From an uncultured Pseudomonadota bacterium (GTDB lineage Bacteria > Pseudomonadota > Alphaproteobacteria > Rs-D84): 64,000 bases of DNA. The position numbers and the translations under genes are program-made. The notes beneath the pieces were generated by a model. The model did no database searches. It had not been told where the DNA came from and saw only the letters and a program-made list of their open reading frames with translations. The DNA lies in assembly GCA_947307295.1 (NCBI GenBank), contig CAMZIQ010000001.1:168968-232967 (forward strand). The letters are read 5' to 3'. Within the stretch, counting starts at the first letter, position 1, and every line of letters begins with the position of its first letter. Shown in pieces: positions 7,203-16,209 of the stretch.

Positions 7203-9290
7203 TTACCTCTTTATATCAAAAAATTCTTGGACCAAAGTTGTTATCGGTTTATCCATCCATTCAGGATCACCACGTTTTCTGGGCGCACCTTTCTTTTTAG
7301 CCGTTTTATAAGGATTATCATCAGCCAACCATCCTTCAAGTAAATCTCCAGCCAATAACCCTGCAACTAAACCACCAGCAATACTTAACCCACCTGTCAA
7401 AGGCGACAATAATAAACCTATTCCCACAGCAGAGCCAACCTTGCCCATAACAGCTGCACCATTTATTTTAAAATCAGGTTCTGCTAAATTCCCAGTAATC
7501 TGCATCGCATTAACTAAATTCCCAGACAAAGATAATTTCAATCCACGCACAGGGACAGATGCCAACGACATTTGAATTTTTTCTTTGCCTAAATCCAAAG
7601 TACCTGCCAAACGAAGATTTATAACATGTGTTTCAACAGCAACACCATTTTGGGTTTCTATTAAACCATCTCGTAATTTTACATTAGCAATTGCTTTATC
7701 TATCACTATCATATCGCGCTTATTACCAGTAAATATATCTTCTACTTCATGACGTAAATTGGTTAAAAAATCTCCGCCATACATATATTCAACTAAGTCA
7801 GCATGCGCAAATCCTCTATCCACAGAATATACGATTAAAGGTCCTGTTATAGTTTGCATTATTTCTGACATATTTGCACCATGAGCTTCTACATAAAAAC
7901 CTAAATTCACCGGCAAACCAGAAATAACATTGTCTACGTTTATCTGTTTTAAAATTTCACCTATATAAATATGTTCACCTGTTGCAGCAGCTTGTACATC
8001 ATAAACGCCGTTTTTATCAATATCACCAACCAATGCAATTTTTATATTTCCATCAGCGATACCCAAAGAACCATCTATTTGCAACTTATGATTTTTTACA
8101 TGCAAAATCACATTCATATTAGATAAATCCAAAGAACGATAGACCACAAAATGTTTCCAATTTATTTCTACATCAGCATCTATATTATATAAAAATTGAC
8201 CGAACAAAGGCATATCATAAAAAATATTCAAATCCCGATTCGGATGCACCCATTCTTTGCCAACACCAAACCATTCTGGAAAAGATTTGTATATATTAAT
8301 ACCATCAGATGATAATTTAGCTTTTAATACAGGCGTATTTTTTGACCAATCATATGAACCAGAAAAAGTCATAGAAGTTCCATTCATTGACAATGAAGAT
8401 TTTCTGAATGATATTTTTTTTCTATCTATACCGCCAGCTATATTCAATTGTATCTTAGGCAAATTTATCATATTTATTTTGAACCATTTACCCGATTTTT
8501 CTATATTCGGTATTTCACCACGAACAACAAAATCTATTGGCATTTTACTGGTACCTTCTAATGCAATATCCGCGATTAAAGCTTCGCCACCAGTAGCGAA
8601 AGCGATTCTTACTGGATAAATTTTTCTTTCTGCATTGTATTCAGAAAATTGAATCACAAACGGAAAATTTGTATCATAAGGTTTTACCCAACCACTATAT
8701 TCCCGATTGTCTTGGCGCATATAATTACTTATACCAAAACTTGATAATTCATACTTGTCACCGAATATATCTACACTTAAATTTTCAACATCTAAACCAC
8801 CAAACGGAAATTGCCCCACAGGATACAAATCCAATTCTTCATTTTCTGTATCCGAAGACTTTTTATCAATATTTTCTTCATTAAATACAATCGAATTTTT
8901 ACCATTTGCGTTCTTTTCTATAACAATTTTTGCATCATAAACTTTGATATTTCGAATTACAGGATGCGAAGAAAACAAAGAAAACAAATCCATTCGCACA
9001 TTTATCTTTCTAGCAAAAAACATATCTTTGTTTTTAGCCCAATCAGCATTTGGTATGCGCACATCATTCAATTCTATTTTCGGACGCAAAGAAAAATTCC
9101 AAGCAATTTTTCCGTCTATTTCCACAGGCATATTAGTAGTTTCACGTAATACAGATAAAATATTTCCACGCAAAGATTCTAAATTAACCTGATGCAAAGC
9201 TACAATAAATGCGACAATAAGCCCCATAAAAAACAGAGCTATCATTCTTAACAACCACAGATGTCTTTTATAAAAAGTGTACAAAAACAT
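7203..9290 (-). CDS. AsmA-family inner-membrane-anchored protein
   Basis: The 695-residue protein has one N-terminal membrane anchor (MIALFFMGLIVAFIVAL). A long beta-rich periplasmic region follows, with the AsmA opening pattern 'NMPVEIDGKIAWNFSLRPKI' and 'LNDVRIPN'. Near the C-terminus are the AsmA_2-like features (LKLSLSGNL, GNLAEPDFKI) and a glycine-rich hydrophobic stretch. AsmA-like proteins are thought to form lipid-transport bridges to the outer membrane. I chose the ATG at 9290 because AGGGTGA lies just upstream; the track start is a TTG inside rluC. It starts ten bases after rluC and ends five before cdaA, so it is co-transcribed with both. Confidence 0.85.
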   Translation of the reverse strand: MFLYTFYKRHLWLLRMIALFFMGLIVAFIVALHQVNLESLRGNILSVLRETTNMPVEIDGKIAWNFSLRPKIELNDVRIPNADWAKNKDMFFARKINVRMDLFSLFSSHPVIRNIKVYDAKIVIEKNANGKNSIVFNEENIDKKSSDTENEELDLYPVGQFPFGGLDVENLSVDIFGDKYELSSFGISNYMRQDNREYSGWVKPYDTNFPFVIQFSEYNAERKIYPVRIAFATGGEALIADIALEGTSKMPIDFVVRGEIPNIEKSGKWFKINMINLPKIQLNIAGGIDRKKISFRKSSLSMNGTSMTFSGSYDWSKNTPVLKAKLSSDGINIYKSFPEWFGVGKEWVHPNRDLNIFYDMPLFGQFLYNIDADVEINWKHFVVYRSLDLSNMNVILHVKNHKLQIDGSLGIADGNIKIALVGDIDKNGVYDVQAAATGEHIYIGEILKQINVDNVISGLPVNLGFYVEAHGANMSEIMQTITGPLIVYSVDRGFAHADLVEYMYGGDFLTNLRHEVEDIFTGNKRDMIVIDKAIANVKLRDGLIETQNGVAVETHVINLRLAGTLDLGKEKIQMSLASVPVRGLKLSLSGNLVNAMQITGNLAEPDFKINGAAVMGKVGSAVGIGLLLSPLTGGLSIAGGLVAGLLAGDLLEGWLADDNPYKTAKKKGAPRKRGDPEWMDKPITTLVQEFFDIKR

Positions 9291-9300
9291 ATTCTTCACC

Positions 9301-10263
9301 CTATGGCATTTTAAATTCAAAAAACTTTATTACTGATTGCATAAAATCAGGCACATCAGCATACAAAGTTATTTCCTTATTACTACCAGGATGCCTTAAA
9401 GTTATCTTATATGCAAATAAAAATAACTTTTGAGTATTTAAAATAGAACCAAACACCCCATCCATGCCCCCACGTTTTGCACCGTACAAATCATCACCAA
9501 CAATCGGCGCGCCCAATGAAAAAGCACTATGAAGCCTTAATTGATGCGTTCTACCTGTTTTTGGGAAAAATAAAACCCAACTTAACAACCCAGCAGCTTC
9601 GCCTAAAACTTTATACTCTGTTATAGCCCTTTGTGCAACAACATTATCAGGTATTTTTGAAAAATCATCAAACACAATTCCTTTGGCAACATAATTATCT
9701 ATTGTTCCAGATTTTTGCGAAATGTTTCCTTGTAATAACGCCAAATACTCTTTGTGTGCAGTTTTGTTTTGAAATTGTGCAGTCAGATTTTGAGCAGCTT
9801 TTTGATTTTTTGCCACCACCAATAATCCACTTGTTTCCCTGTCTATCCTGTGAACCAAAGATATTTTATCATAAGGGAACAATGCGGCAGCCATTTTATC
9901 AATTGATTTTTTTATGCCTGTTCCACCCTGCACCGCCAAACCAGCAGGTTTATTAAAAACCACTATATCCGAATCATTGTGAATAATACATTTACGCAAA
10001 TCTTCTAAATCTGACAAAGAATATTTATCACCCGTCTCAGTTTTTTTCACTTGTTTATATGACTGCAAAGTTGGTGGCACACGAACCATATCACCAGCAG
10101 TTAAAATCTCTGTTCCTTTGCATCTGGATGAATTTATTCTTATTTGCCCACCACGACAAAGTTTATAAAAATCACGTTGCAACATTCCTGGGTAATGTCT
10201 TAAAAACCATCGCAACAAACGCGTTCCAGATTCTACATCAGAAATCGTAACAAATTCCGTCAT
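9301..10263 (-). CDS. rluC: RluA-family 23S rRNA pseudouridine synthase
   Basis: The 320-residue protein has an N-terminal S4 RNA-binding domain (residues about 12-65, GGQIRINSSRCKGTEIL). A catalytic domain follows, with KPAGLAVQGG and VHRIDRETSGLLVVAKN, where the Asp after HRI is the nucleophile. These fit RluC, which modifies 23S rRNA near positions 955, 2504 and 2580, better than RluD, but subfamily choice is inference. GRTHQLRLHSA is also conserved. It is the second gene of the prepilin-rluC-asmA-cdaA run, three bases after the prepilin stop. Confidence 0.87.
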   Translation of the reverse strand: MTEFVTISDVESGTRLLRWFLRHYPGMLQRDFYKLCRGGQIRINSSRCKGTEILTAGDMVRVPPTLQSYKQVKKTETGDKYSLSDLEDLRKCIIHNDSDIVVFNKPAGLAVQGGTGIKKSIDKMAAALFPYDKISLVHRIDRETSGLLVVAKNQKAAQNLTAQFQNKTAHKEYLALLQGNISQKSGTIDNYVAKGIVFDDFSKIPDNVVAQRAITEYKVLGEAAGLLSWVLFFPKTGRTHQLRLHSAFSLGAPIVGDDLYGAKRGGMDGVFGSILNTQKLFLFAYKITLRHPGSNKEITLYADVPDFMQSVIKFFEFKMP

Positions 10264-10266
10264 ACA

Positions 10267-10728
10267 TCATTCACCATACGTAATAGAAACCACATTTTCG
10301 GTTCCATCTACACAATCTCCTGTTGCGCCACTTTCTTTATGGTCTGATGAAATATACCCAACAGAATCTGTCCAAGCTTTCATTTTCAAAGCTTCACAAT
10401 CAGATTTTGTTAACCCTTTGATATTCACGATAAATTGACGCGCATTCGAAGGATTCACAGCCACTTCATAAACCCCACCATATGGATTTTTATTACTTAC
10501 AGACATAGCATCAAATATAGTAGCATTGTCTATGTTTGAAAAATCATCATAATCTACCATAAGTCCGCGCACCCCAGATACAATAGAAACCACATCATCG
10601 GTGACCCTAGCCTGTTTTTGTCTGTTTATTCCCAAAGAAACCAACGCAAACGCAGTTGCGGTTAACATACCCATAATGGCCAGCACCCCGACCATTTCTA
10701 TCATTGAACGACCTGATTCTTGTCTCAT
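10267..10728 (-). CDS. type IV prepilin-like protein
   Basis: The 153-residue protein has a class III (prepilin) leader. MRQESG precedes a cleavage site and the mature N-terminus RSMIEMVGVLAIMGMLTATA, with Glu at mature position 5 and a hydrophobic spine. The first mature residue is Arg instead of the common Phe. Two cysteines near the C-terminus (SDCEAL and GDCVDG) could close a D-region loop. It is a pilin or pseudopilin for the type IV pilus whose secretin is encoded at 45-47 kb. AGAGGT precedes the ATG. It leads an operon with rluC, asmA and cdaA, an unexpected partnership. Confidence 0.78.
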   Translation of the reverse strand: MRQESGRSMIEMVGVLAIMGMLTATAFALVSLGINRQKQARVTDDVVSIVSGVRGLMVDYDDFSNIDNATIFDAMSVSNKNPYGGVYEVAVNPSNARQFIVNIKGLTKSDCEALKMKAWTDSVGYISSDHKESGATGDCVDGTENVVSITYGE

Positions 10729-10759
10729 TATTACACCTCTATTTGATTTTTATATTTTA

Positions 10760-10765
10760 TATAAT
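10760..10765 (+). promoter_or_regulatory. -10 element of uvrC, probable near-leaderless start
   Basis: TATAAT ends 12 bases before the uvrC ATG and no Shine-Dalgarno is present. The transcript would start about five or six bases before the start codon. Confidence 0.5.
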
Positions 10766-10777
10766 ATCATATTTGTT

Positions 10778-12205
10778 ATGAATATTCAATTTAGATGTTT
10801 AATAGAAAATGCTCCTATATCACCTGGGATATACAAAATGTATGACAGGGATGGTAATATTTTATATGTTGGCAAAGCTAAAAATTTACTTAATCGCTTA
10901 CGACAATATATTGACATATCTAAATTAGAAACCCATAAACAAATTATGCGTTCTTTGGTGACGCGCGTAGAATGGGAAATCACAAATACGGAACAGGAAG
11001 CACTTGTCCTGGAACAAGAGCTTATAAAAACATTAAAACCGAAATACAATATAATGTTAACAGACGGAAAAATGTATCCTATGTTAGCGTTAACAAAACA
11101 TGAATTTCCACGTCTTTTAAAATTTCGCGGCAAAATATCACAAAAAAAAGATGTGTTTGGTCCCTATCCATCAGTTTATGCTTTAAATGATACGATTAAA
11201 ACTATTCAACGAGTATGCAAACTTAGAACATGTACAGACACATTTATGAACAACAGATCTCGACCATGTTTATTATACCAAATCGGGCGATGCAGCGCAC
11301 CTTGTTGTTTACAACAAAAAGATTATGATAAAAATGTGCAACTGGCACGACGTATTTTAACCGGTGACAGCGAACCAATAGTTGCAGATTTAACGAAACA
11401 GATGAAAGATTTTTCAGATAAAATGGATTTTGAAAACGCCGCGATTATGCGCGACAAAATTTCTGCATTAACACAAACAACAAATCGCGGTATACGACAG
11501 AATCTGTCGTATACATCAAATTTACAATGGGATAAAAATGTTTCAGAATTGGAAAAATGGATACATTTAAAATTAAATTGCGTTGGGGTTTTTGATAACT
11601 CTCACTTATTTGGCAAACATCCTGTTGGTGCTATGATTGCTTTTGGTCATGATGGTTTTATAAAATCATCATATCGACATTTTAAATTGCAAGATATGAA
11701 ACGTTCAGGAAATGATATTGCTATGATGGAAGAATTTATTACTCGGGCAATCAAAGACAATCCAAAACTTGATTTAATTATCGTTGATGGTGGACCTGCA
11801 CAATGGAACATTGCGAACAAAGTTTCAAATGGTCGCATACCTGTATTGGGTATTGCAAAAGGTGTTGTTCGAAACGGTGACGAACATTTTATAATGCCAG
11901 ATGGTTCTGAAAACAGAACATTACCAAAAGATTCTGCATTATTTTTATTACTGCGCACAGTCAGAGATGAAGCGCATAGATTTGTAATTACTTATCATCG
12001 AACAATCCGGGCGAAACAATTAACTGCTTCTGTATTAGATGAAATCGAAGGGATTGGACCAATAAGAAAGAAACAATTACTACACCATTATGGTTCTGTT
12101 AGGTCTATAATGGATGCAGATTTAAAATCTTTGTTGCATGTTAAAGGTCTGGGAAAAAATGCTGCGAAAAAAATATATGCCTATTTTCATTCAGAAGTGC
12201 TATAA
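10778..12205 (+). CDS. uvrC: UvrABC excinuclease subunit C, shortened
   Basis: UvrC makes both incisions in nucleotide excision repair. Domains in order: GIY-YIG nuclease (SPGIY at 15-19, LYVGKAKNL at 29-37), a Cys cluster (C152, C164, C172, C176) that corresponds to the reported Fe-S site, a UVR helix hairpin (about 207-235, DFENAAIMRDKI), an RNase H-like nuclease (VGVFDNSHLFG from 269, IIVDGGPAQ) and C-terminal helix-hairpin-helix motifs (LDEIEGIGPIRKKQLL). It has 475 residues against about 600 in most species. Roughly 120 residues between the UVR motif and the RNase H domain are missing. The track start 59 codons upstream is rejected because the family starts at NAPISPGIYKM. Confidence 0.92.
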   Translation: MNIQFRCLIENAPISPGIYKMYDRDGNILYVGKAKNLLNRLRQYIDISKLETHKQIMRSLVTRVEWEITNTEQEALVLEQELIKTLKPKYNIMLTDGKMYPMLALTKHEFPRLLKFRGKISQKKDVFGPYPSVYALNDTIKTIQRVCKLRTCTDTFMNNRSRPCLLYQIGRCSAPCCLQQKDYDKNVQLARRILTGDSEPIVADLTKQMKDFSDKMDFENAAIMRDKISALTQTTNRGIRQNLSYTSNLQWDKNVSELEKWIHLKLNCVGVFDNSHLFGKHPVGAMIAFGHDGFIKSSYRHFKLQDMKRSGNDIAMMEEFITRAIKDNPKLDLIIVDGGPAQWNIANKVSNGRIPVLGIAKGVVRNGDEHFIMPDGSENRTLPKDSALFLLLRTVRDEAHRFVITYHRTIRAKQLTASVLDEIEGIGPIRKKQLLHHYGSVRSIMDADLKSLLHVKGLGKNAAKKIYAYFHSEVL

Positions 12206-12240
12206 TAACAACATACACACAAATATACAAAGGAGAAAAC

Positions 12241-12840
12241 ATGAAAATATTTGTTAACTTTTTATCAATATTCAGAATACTAGCTGCATTTGCAATTATA
12301 TTCACAATTATGCTGAATTGGCCTTGGATAACATTTATACTGTTTATTTTGGGTGCAATATCAGATTGGTTTGATGGATTTTTAGCACGCAAATACAATT
12401 GTTGTTCTAAATTGGGTGGTGTCCTTGATCACATTGGCGATAAATTATTGGTATGCAATACATTAATTATGTTAACCTTGATGATGCCGACATGGTTTAT
12501 CGTTATTCCTGTTATTTTAATGATTGCTCGTGAATTATACATCAGCGGATTACGTGAATTCTTAGGTACACAAAAGATTGAAATGCCTGTTCCAAAAGCA
12601 CGCTTTTCAATGGGGAAAATTAAAACAACGATTCAAATGATTGCTATCACGGCACTTTTATTATGTTTTGCATTATTTGCATCTGTAAAACCAGAAACCA
12701 GCAACCATGTAATATTTTATTTAATTTATATTTTACCGCAAATCGGTATTTTCAGTTTGTGGTTTGCATTGGTTGCATCTTTTTGGAGCGCGATTCAATA
12801 CACGTTTACGTTTGCTCAGAAATTAAAGAAAATAAAATAA
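12241..12840 (+). CDS. pgsA: CDP-diacylglycerol-glycerol-3-phosphate 3-phosphatidyltransferase
   Basis: PgsA makes phosphatidylglycerol phosphate, the committed step to phosphatidylglycerol and cardiolipin. The 199-residue protein has several membrane helices. It carries the CDP-alcohol phosphotransferase signature D-x2-D-G-x2-A-R-x8-G-x3-D-x3-D, seen as SDWFDGFLARKYN, then GGVLDHIGD. Length and context fit PgsA. AAAGGAGA precedes the ATG, 35 bases after uvrC. uvrC and pgsA are neighbours in many bacteria, which supports both calls. A strong terminator follows. Confidence 0.93.
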   Translation: MKIFVNFLSIFRILAAFAIIFTIMLNWPWITFILFILGAISDWFDGFLARKYNCCSKLGGVLDHIGDKLLVCNTLIMLTLMMPTWFIVIPVILMIARELYISGLREFLGTQKIEMPVPKARFSMGKIKTTIQMIAITALLLCFALFASVKPETSNHVIFYLIYILPQIGIFSLWFALVASFWSAIQYTFTFAQKLKKIK

Positions 12841-12854
12841 TGATAATAACATAT

Positions 12855-12880
12855 AAAAAACCGCCTATACGGCGGTTTTT
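12855..12880. terminator. bidirectional terminator between pgsA and parE
   Basis: AAAAAACCGCC-TATAC-GGCGGTTTTT serves both convergent genes. Confidence 0.88.
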
Positions 12881-12899
12881 CTATTGTTAACAGATTTAA

Positions 12900-14876
12900 C
12901 TACACAAATAAATCTTTAACAAATTGTGCATGTTCAGTTATAAATTTAAATCTAAATTCAGGTTTTTTGCCCATTAAATCATACACAAGTGTTTTTGTTT
13001 TTTCTGTATCTTCCAAACCTTCTTCTGTCTTTGGTGGTAAATCAACACGAATCAATCTGCGTGTCTTAGGGGACATAGTTGTTTCTTTTAATTGATTAGG
13101 CATCATTTCACCAAGCCCTTTGAATCGAGATATTTCAACTTTTTTATTTTTATATTTGCCAGACTTTAAATCTTCCAATTCTTCGTCAGTATCAACATAA
13201 ATCGATTCTGTTCCACAAGTTAATTTATAAAGTGGCGGACAAGACAAATACAAATGCCCACCATAAATCAGTTGCGGCATATATTGATAAAAGAAAGCCA
13301 TCAACAACGAAGCGATATGGCTGCCGTCCACATCAGCATCAGTCATAACAATAATTTTTTCATATCTAAGTTTGTTATCATCCCAATCCTTTGCGGTACC
13401 AGCCCCAATAATATCAATCAAATCATTTAATTCTTTATTAGCACTAAATCGTTCATCAGAATTAGATAAAACATTTAACACTTTACCGCGCAAAGGCATA
13501 ATCGCCTGAGTAGCTCTATCCCGGGCTTGCTTAGCAGTTCCACCAGCAGATTCGCCCTCAACTATAAATAATTCTGTACCTTCTACACCATGTTTGGAAC
13601 AGTCTGCCAATTTTGCTGGCATACGAATTCTCTTAGTTGGTGTTTTGCGCGCAACATCTTTGACTTGTTTCGTTTTAATACGCGCATTAGCCAAATTTAT
13701 AACAAATTCCAACAAAGCATTTGCTGTCTTTGGGTCAGATGCCAAAAACATTTCCCACGGATCACGCAACGCATTTTCCGTATATCGTGCAATCTCTGGA
13801 TTAGAAAGTTTTTCTTTTGTTTGTCCCAAAAATTGCGGTGTTTTATAGAACACGGAAACAATCGCAGCAACAGAATCAAAAACATCTTCACCAATAATAG
13901 AAGCCGCTGCTTTGTTGTTTATTTTTTCACCATATGCCTTTAAACCCTTAGTAATTGCGGCCTTGAACCCTGTTTCGTGTGTTCCGCCATCAATTGTCGC
14001 AATAGTATTACAGTATGAAGCAAAAAATCCATCATCCGAAGCCGCACCATTTTCATCCGTCAAAACAGTCAAAGCCCATTCAACACGTCCCGAATCATCA
14101 GGAAAATCTATGGCACCACTAAATATCTTTGGCAAAATACGTGGCTTTGAATCAGTTTTTTCAGCAACAAAATCAGCCACACCATTTGGATAATAAAAAA
14201 CTTTATCCGCTTCTATGTTCATATCTTCTGTCAACAATGCGGGATTACAATGCCATTCAATTTTGACACCACGTGACAAGAAAGATTTAGCGCGTGCCAT
14301 ACGATAAATTTTTATCGGCTTAAACACGGCATTTTCGCCGAAAATTTCATCATCCAAAGTGAATCTTATTTTTGTTCCATGCGCCTTGGTCGGTTCGCCT
14401 TTGACAATAAGACTGGTCACTTTACCACGCGAAAACGTCTGTCTCCATTCGAAACCATCCCTGGAAATCGTCACATCCATATTGGAAGAAAGTGCATTCA
14501 CAACCGCACTTCCCACGCCATGCAAACCACCACTAGTTTTATAAACATTATTATTGAATTTTCCGCCAGAATGTAAAGTTGTCAGAATTACTTCTAATGC
14601 AGATTTCCCAGGATATTTTGGATGTTCATCAACCGGAATACCACGACCGTCATCAGTAATTTCTATGGTTTTACCATCAATTAGATTAACAATTATTTTC
14701 TTAGCAAACCCAGCCACCGCTTCATCAATAGAATTATCCATAATTTCAACTGGTAAATGGTGCCAAGCCTTTTCGTCTGTTCCACCGATATACATACCTG
14801 GGCGCAAACGAACAGGCTCTAAACCTTCCAGCACTTGAATATCCGAAGCATCATACTTATTCATAGTCTTTTCCAT
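12900..14876 (-). CDS. parE: DNA topoisomerase IV subunit B
   Basis: ParE supplies the ATPase half of topoisomerase IV, which decatenates daughter chromosomes. The 658-residue protein has a GHKL ATPase domain (MDNSIDEAVAGFA, DDGRGIPV, SGGLHGVGSAVVNALS), the transducer, and a TOPRIM domain (FIVEGESAGGTA, DADVDGSHI). The C-terminal tail is short. That length and the absence of GyrB insertions favour ParE over GyrB. The track start is TTG; ATG at 14876 is preferred, and an ATG at 14864 is also possible since neither has a strong SD. It converges on pgsA and diverges from dnaJ. Confidence 0.92.
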   Translation of the reverse strand: MEKTMNKYDASDIQVLEGLEPVRLRPGMYIGGTDEKAWHHLPVEIMDNSIDEAVAGFAKKIIVNLIDGKTIEITDDGRGIPVDEHPKYPGKSALEVILTTLHSGGKFNNNVYKTSGGLHGVGSAVVNALSSNMDVTISRDGFEWRQTFSRGKVTSLIVKGEPTKAHGTKIRFTLDDEIFGENAVFKPIKIYRMARAKSFLSRGVKIEWHCNPALLTEDMNIEADKVFYYPNGVADFVAEKTDSKPRILPKIFSGAIDFPDDSGRVEWALTVLTDENGAASDDGFFASYCNTIATIDGGTHETGFKAAITKGLKAYGEKINNKAAASIIGEDVFDSVAAIVSVFYKTPQFLGQTKEKLSNPEIARYTENALRDPWEMFLASDPKTANALLEFVINLANARIKTKQVKDVARKTPTKRIRMPAKLADCSKHGVEGTELFIVEGESAGGTAKQARDRATQAIMPLRGKVLNVLSNSDERFSANKELNDLIDIIGAGTAKDWDDNKLRYEKIIVMTDADVDGSHIASLLMAFFYQYMPQLIYGGHLYLSCPPLYKLTCGTESIYVDTDEELEDLKSGKYKNKKVEISRFKGLGEMMPNQLKETTMSPKTRRLIRVDLPPKTEEGLEDTEKTKTLVYDLMGKKPEFRFKFITEHAQFVKDLFV

Positions 14877-14970
14877 ATTTACCAAGACATTATTATAACA
14901 TTTTTAAAATTTTCGCAAGTGAAAGTATCATTTTACTCTAAAAAAGGGCTAAAAATTGTATATAAATGCT

Positions 14971-14998
14971 CTTGATTTTTCAGATAATATCTCTATAT
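14971..14998 (+). promoter_or_regulatory. heat-shock-type promoter of dnaJ
   Basis: CTTG at 14971-14974, then 17 bases, then TCTATAT. This fits the alphaproteobacterial RpoH consensus CTTG-N17-CYTATNT in all but one defined position. It also reads as a weak housekeeping promoter (CTTGAT-N17-TATATA), so heat control is inference. Confidence 0.5.
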
Positions 14999-15031
14999 AT
15001 TCTTTACAATAAAGATTAAACAGGTAAAAAG

Positions 15032-16159
15032 ATGAATAAAAATCCGTATGAAGTTTTGGGTGTAGCACGTGATGCCAGTGATACAGATATTAAAAAGGCT
15101 TATCATAAATTGGTTATGAAATACCACCCTGACAAAAACCCAGGCGATAAAGCTGCCGAAGAAAAATTCAAAGAAGTTAATAATGCCTTTGACATTTTAA
15201 AAGACCCGCAAAAACGCGCGGCTTATGATAGATTTGGCGATGCGGCTTTTGCTGGCGGAAACGGGGCCAGCGCGGGCGCTGGCATGGGTGGCAATCCATT
15301 TGGGAATGGTAATTTCCATTTCAATATGGGTGGCGACATGGGCGGAATGGAAGACATTTTACGCGAAGCCATGCGCGGTTTTGGTTTCGGCGGTGCTGGA
15401 TTTGGTGGCGAAGGACACACACAACAGCGCGGTCGTGATTTACTGGACGAAGTAGTTATTGATTTAAAAGATGCTTTTTTTGGCACAACCCATACTGTAA
15501 AATTTACTAGTGCTGTTAAATGTGAAAAATGCAATGGTCATGGCACAGCAGACGGCAAACCTGCTCCAGCATGCAAAACATGTGGTGGCACAGGTTATGT
15601 TCATGCGCGTCAGGGATTTTTTGCGGTTGAAACCCCGTGTCCAGATTGTCAAGGTTTGGGTAAAAAAATCGACAAAAAATGCAGCGCCTGTGACGGCAGC
15701 GGAACTGTTAATAAACAACGCACTTTGGATGTAAAAATTCCGGCTGGCGTAATGGATGGCGCGCGTTTACGTATGGCTGGCATGGGCGAAGCCGCCCCGA
15801 ACGGTGGCGAATCTGGTGATTTTTATATTGATATTCATATCAGACCAGACAAAAGATTTCAGCGTATCGGCAACGATTTGTTAATGCACAATGATTTAGA
15901 TTTCACAACTTTGGCATTGGGTGGTGAAATAGAAATAGAAACAATCGACGATAAAAAATTATCGGTAAAAATCCCAGCGGGAACCCAGGTTGGCGAAAAG
16001 ATGCGTATTCGCGGACATGGTATGCCGAATGGTCGCGGTGGTTTTGGTGATTTATATCTGGAAATCGGGATTGTAATTCCAAAGAAATTAACCGAAAAAC
16101 AAAAGAAAGCATTAAACGAATTTGCCGGCACAAAACCCAGTAAGAAAAGTTGGTTTTAA
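15032..16159 (+). CDS. dnaJ: chaperone DnaJ (Hsp40)
   Basis: DnaJ stimulates the DnaK ATPase and delivers unfolded clients. The 375-residue protein has a J domain with HPD at residues 32-34, a long Gly/Phe-rich linker (about 75-125), and four zinc-finger repeats ([32 protein letters not shown]). Two C-terminal substrate-binding domains follow. It is complete and canonical. dnaK is not in the window, so the usual dnaK-dnaJ operon is split here. A heat-shock-like promoter lies about 34 bases upstream, AGGT precedes the start, and a terminator follows directly. Confidence 0.96.
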   Translation: MNKNPYEVLGVARDASDTDIKKAYHKLVMKYHPDKNPGDKAAEEKFKEVNNAFDILKDPQKRAAYDRFGDAAFAGGNGASAGAGMGGNPFGNGNFHFNMGGDMGGMEDILREAMRGFGFGGAGFGGEGHTQQRGRDLLDEVVIDLKDAFFGTTHTVKFTSAVKCEKCNGHGTADGKPAPACKTCGGTGYVHARQGFFAVETPCPDCQGLGKKIDKKCSACDGSGTVNKQRTLDVKIPAGVMDGARLRMAGMGEAAPNGGESGDFYIDIHIRPDKRFQRIGNDLLMHNDLDFTTLALGGEIEIETIDDKKLSVKIPAGTQVGEKMRIRGHGMPNGRGGFGDLYLEIGIVIPKKLTEKQKKALNEFAGTKPSKKSWF

Positions 16160-16164
16160 AAAAT

Positions 16165-16186
16165 AAAACGCCCAATGGGGCGTTTT
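16165..16186. terminator. bidirectional terminator after dnaJ
   Basis: AAAACGCCC-AATG-GGGCGTTTT stem with A and T runs. It serves dnaJ and the convergent gene at 16210-17094. Confidence 0.88.
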
Positions 16187-16209
16187 GTTATAGGCAACAA
16201 TCCTTATTA

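Noticed and set aside
10601-10777. 59-codon N-terminal extension of uvrC
   Set aside because: It runs through the prepilin gene on the other strand and adds residues before the conserved GIY-YIG start.
12900-14885. gyrB instead of parE
   Set aside because: Length near 660 residues and lack of GyrB-type insertions favour ParE, though a second subunit would settle it.
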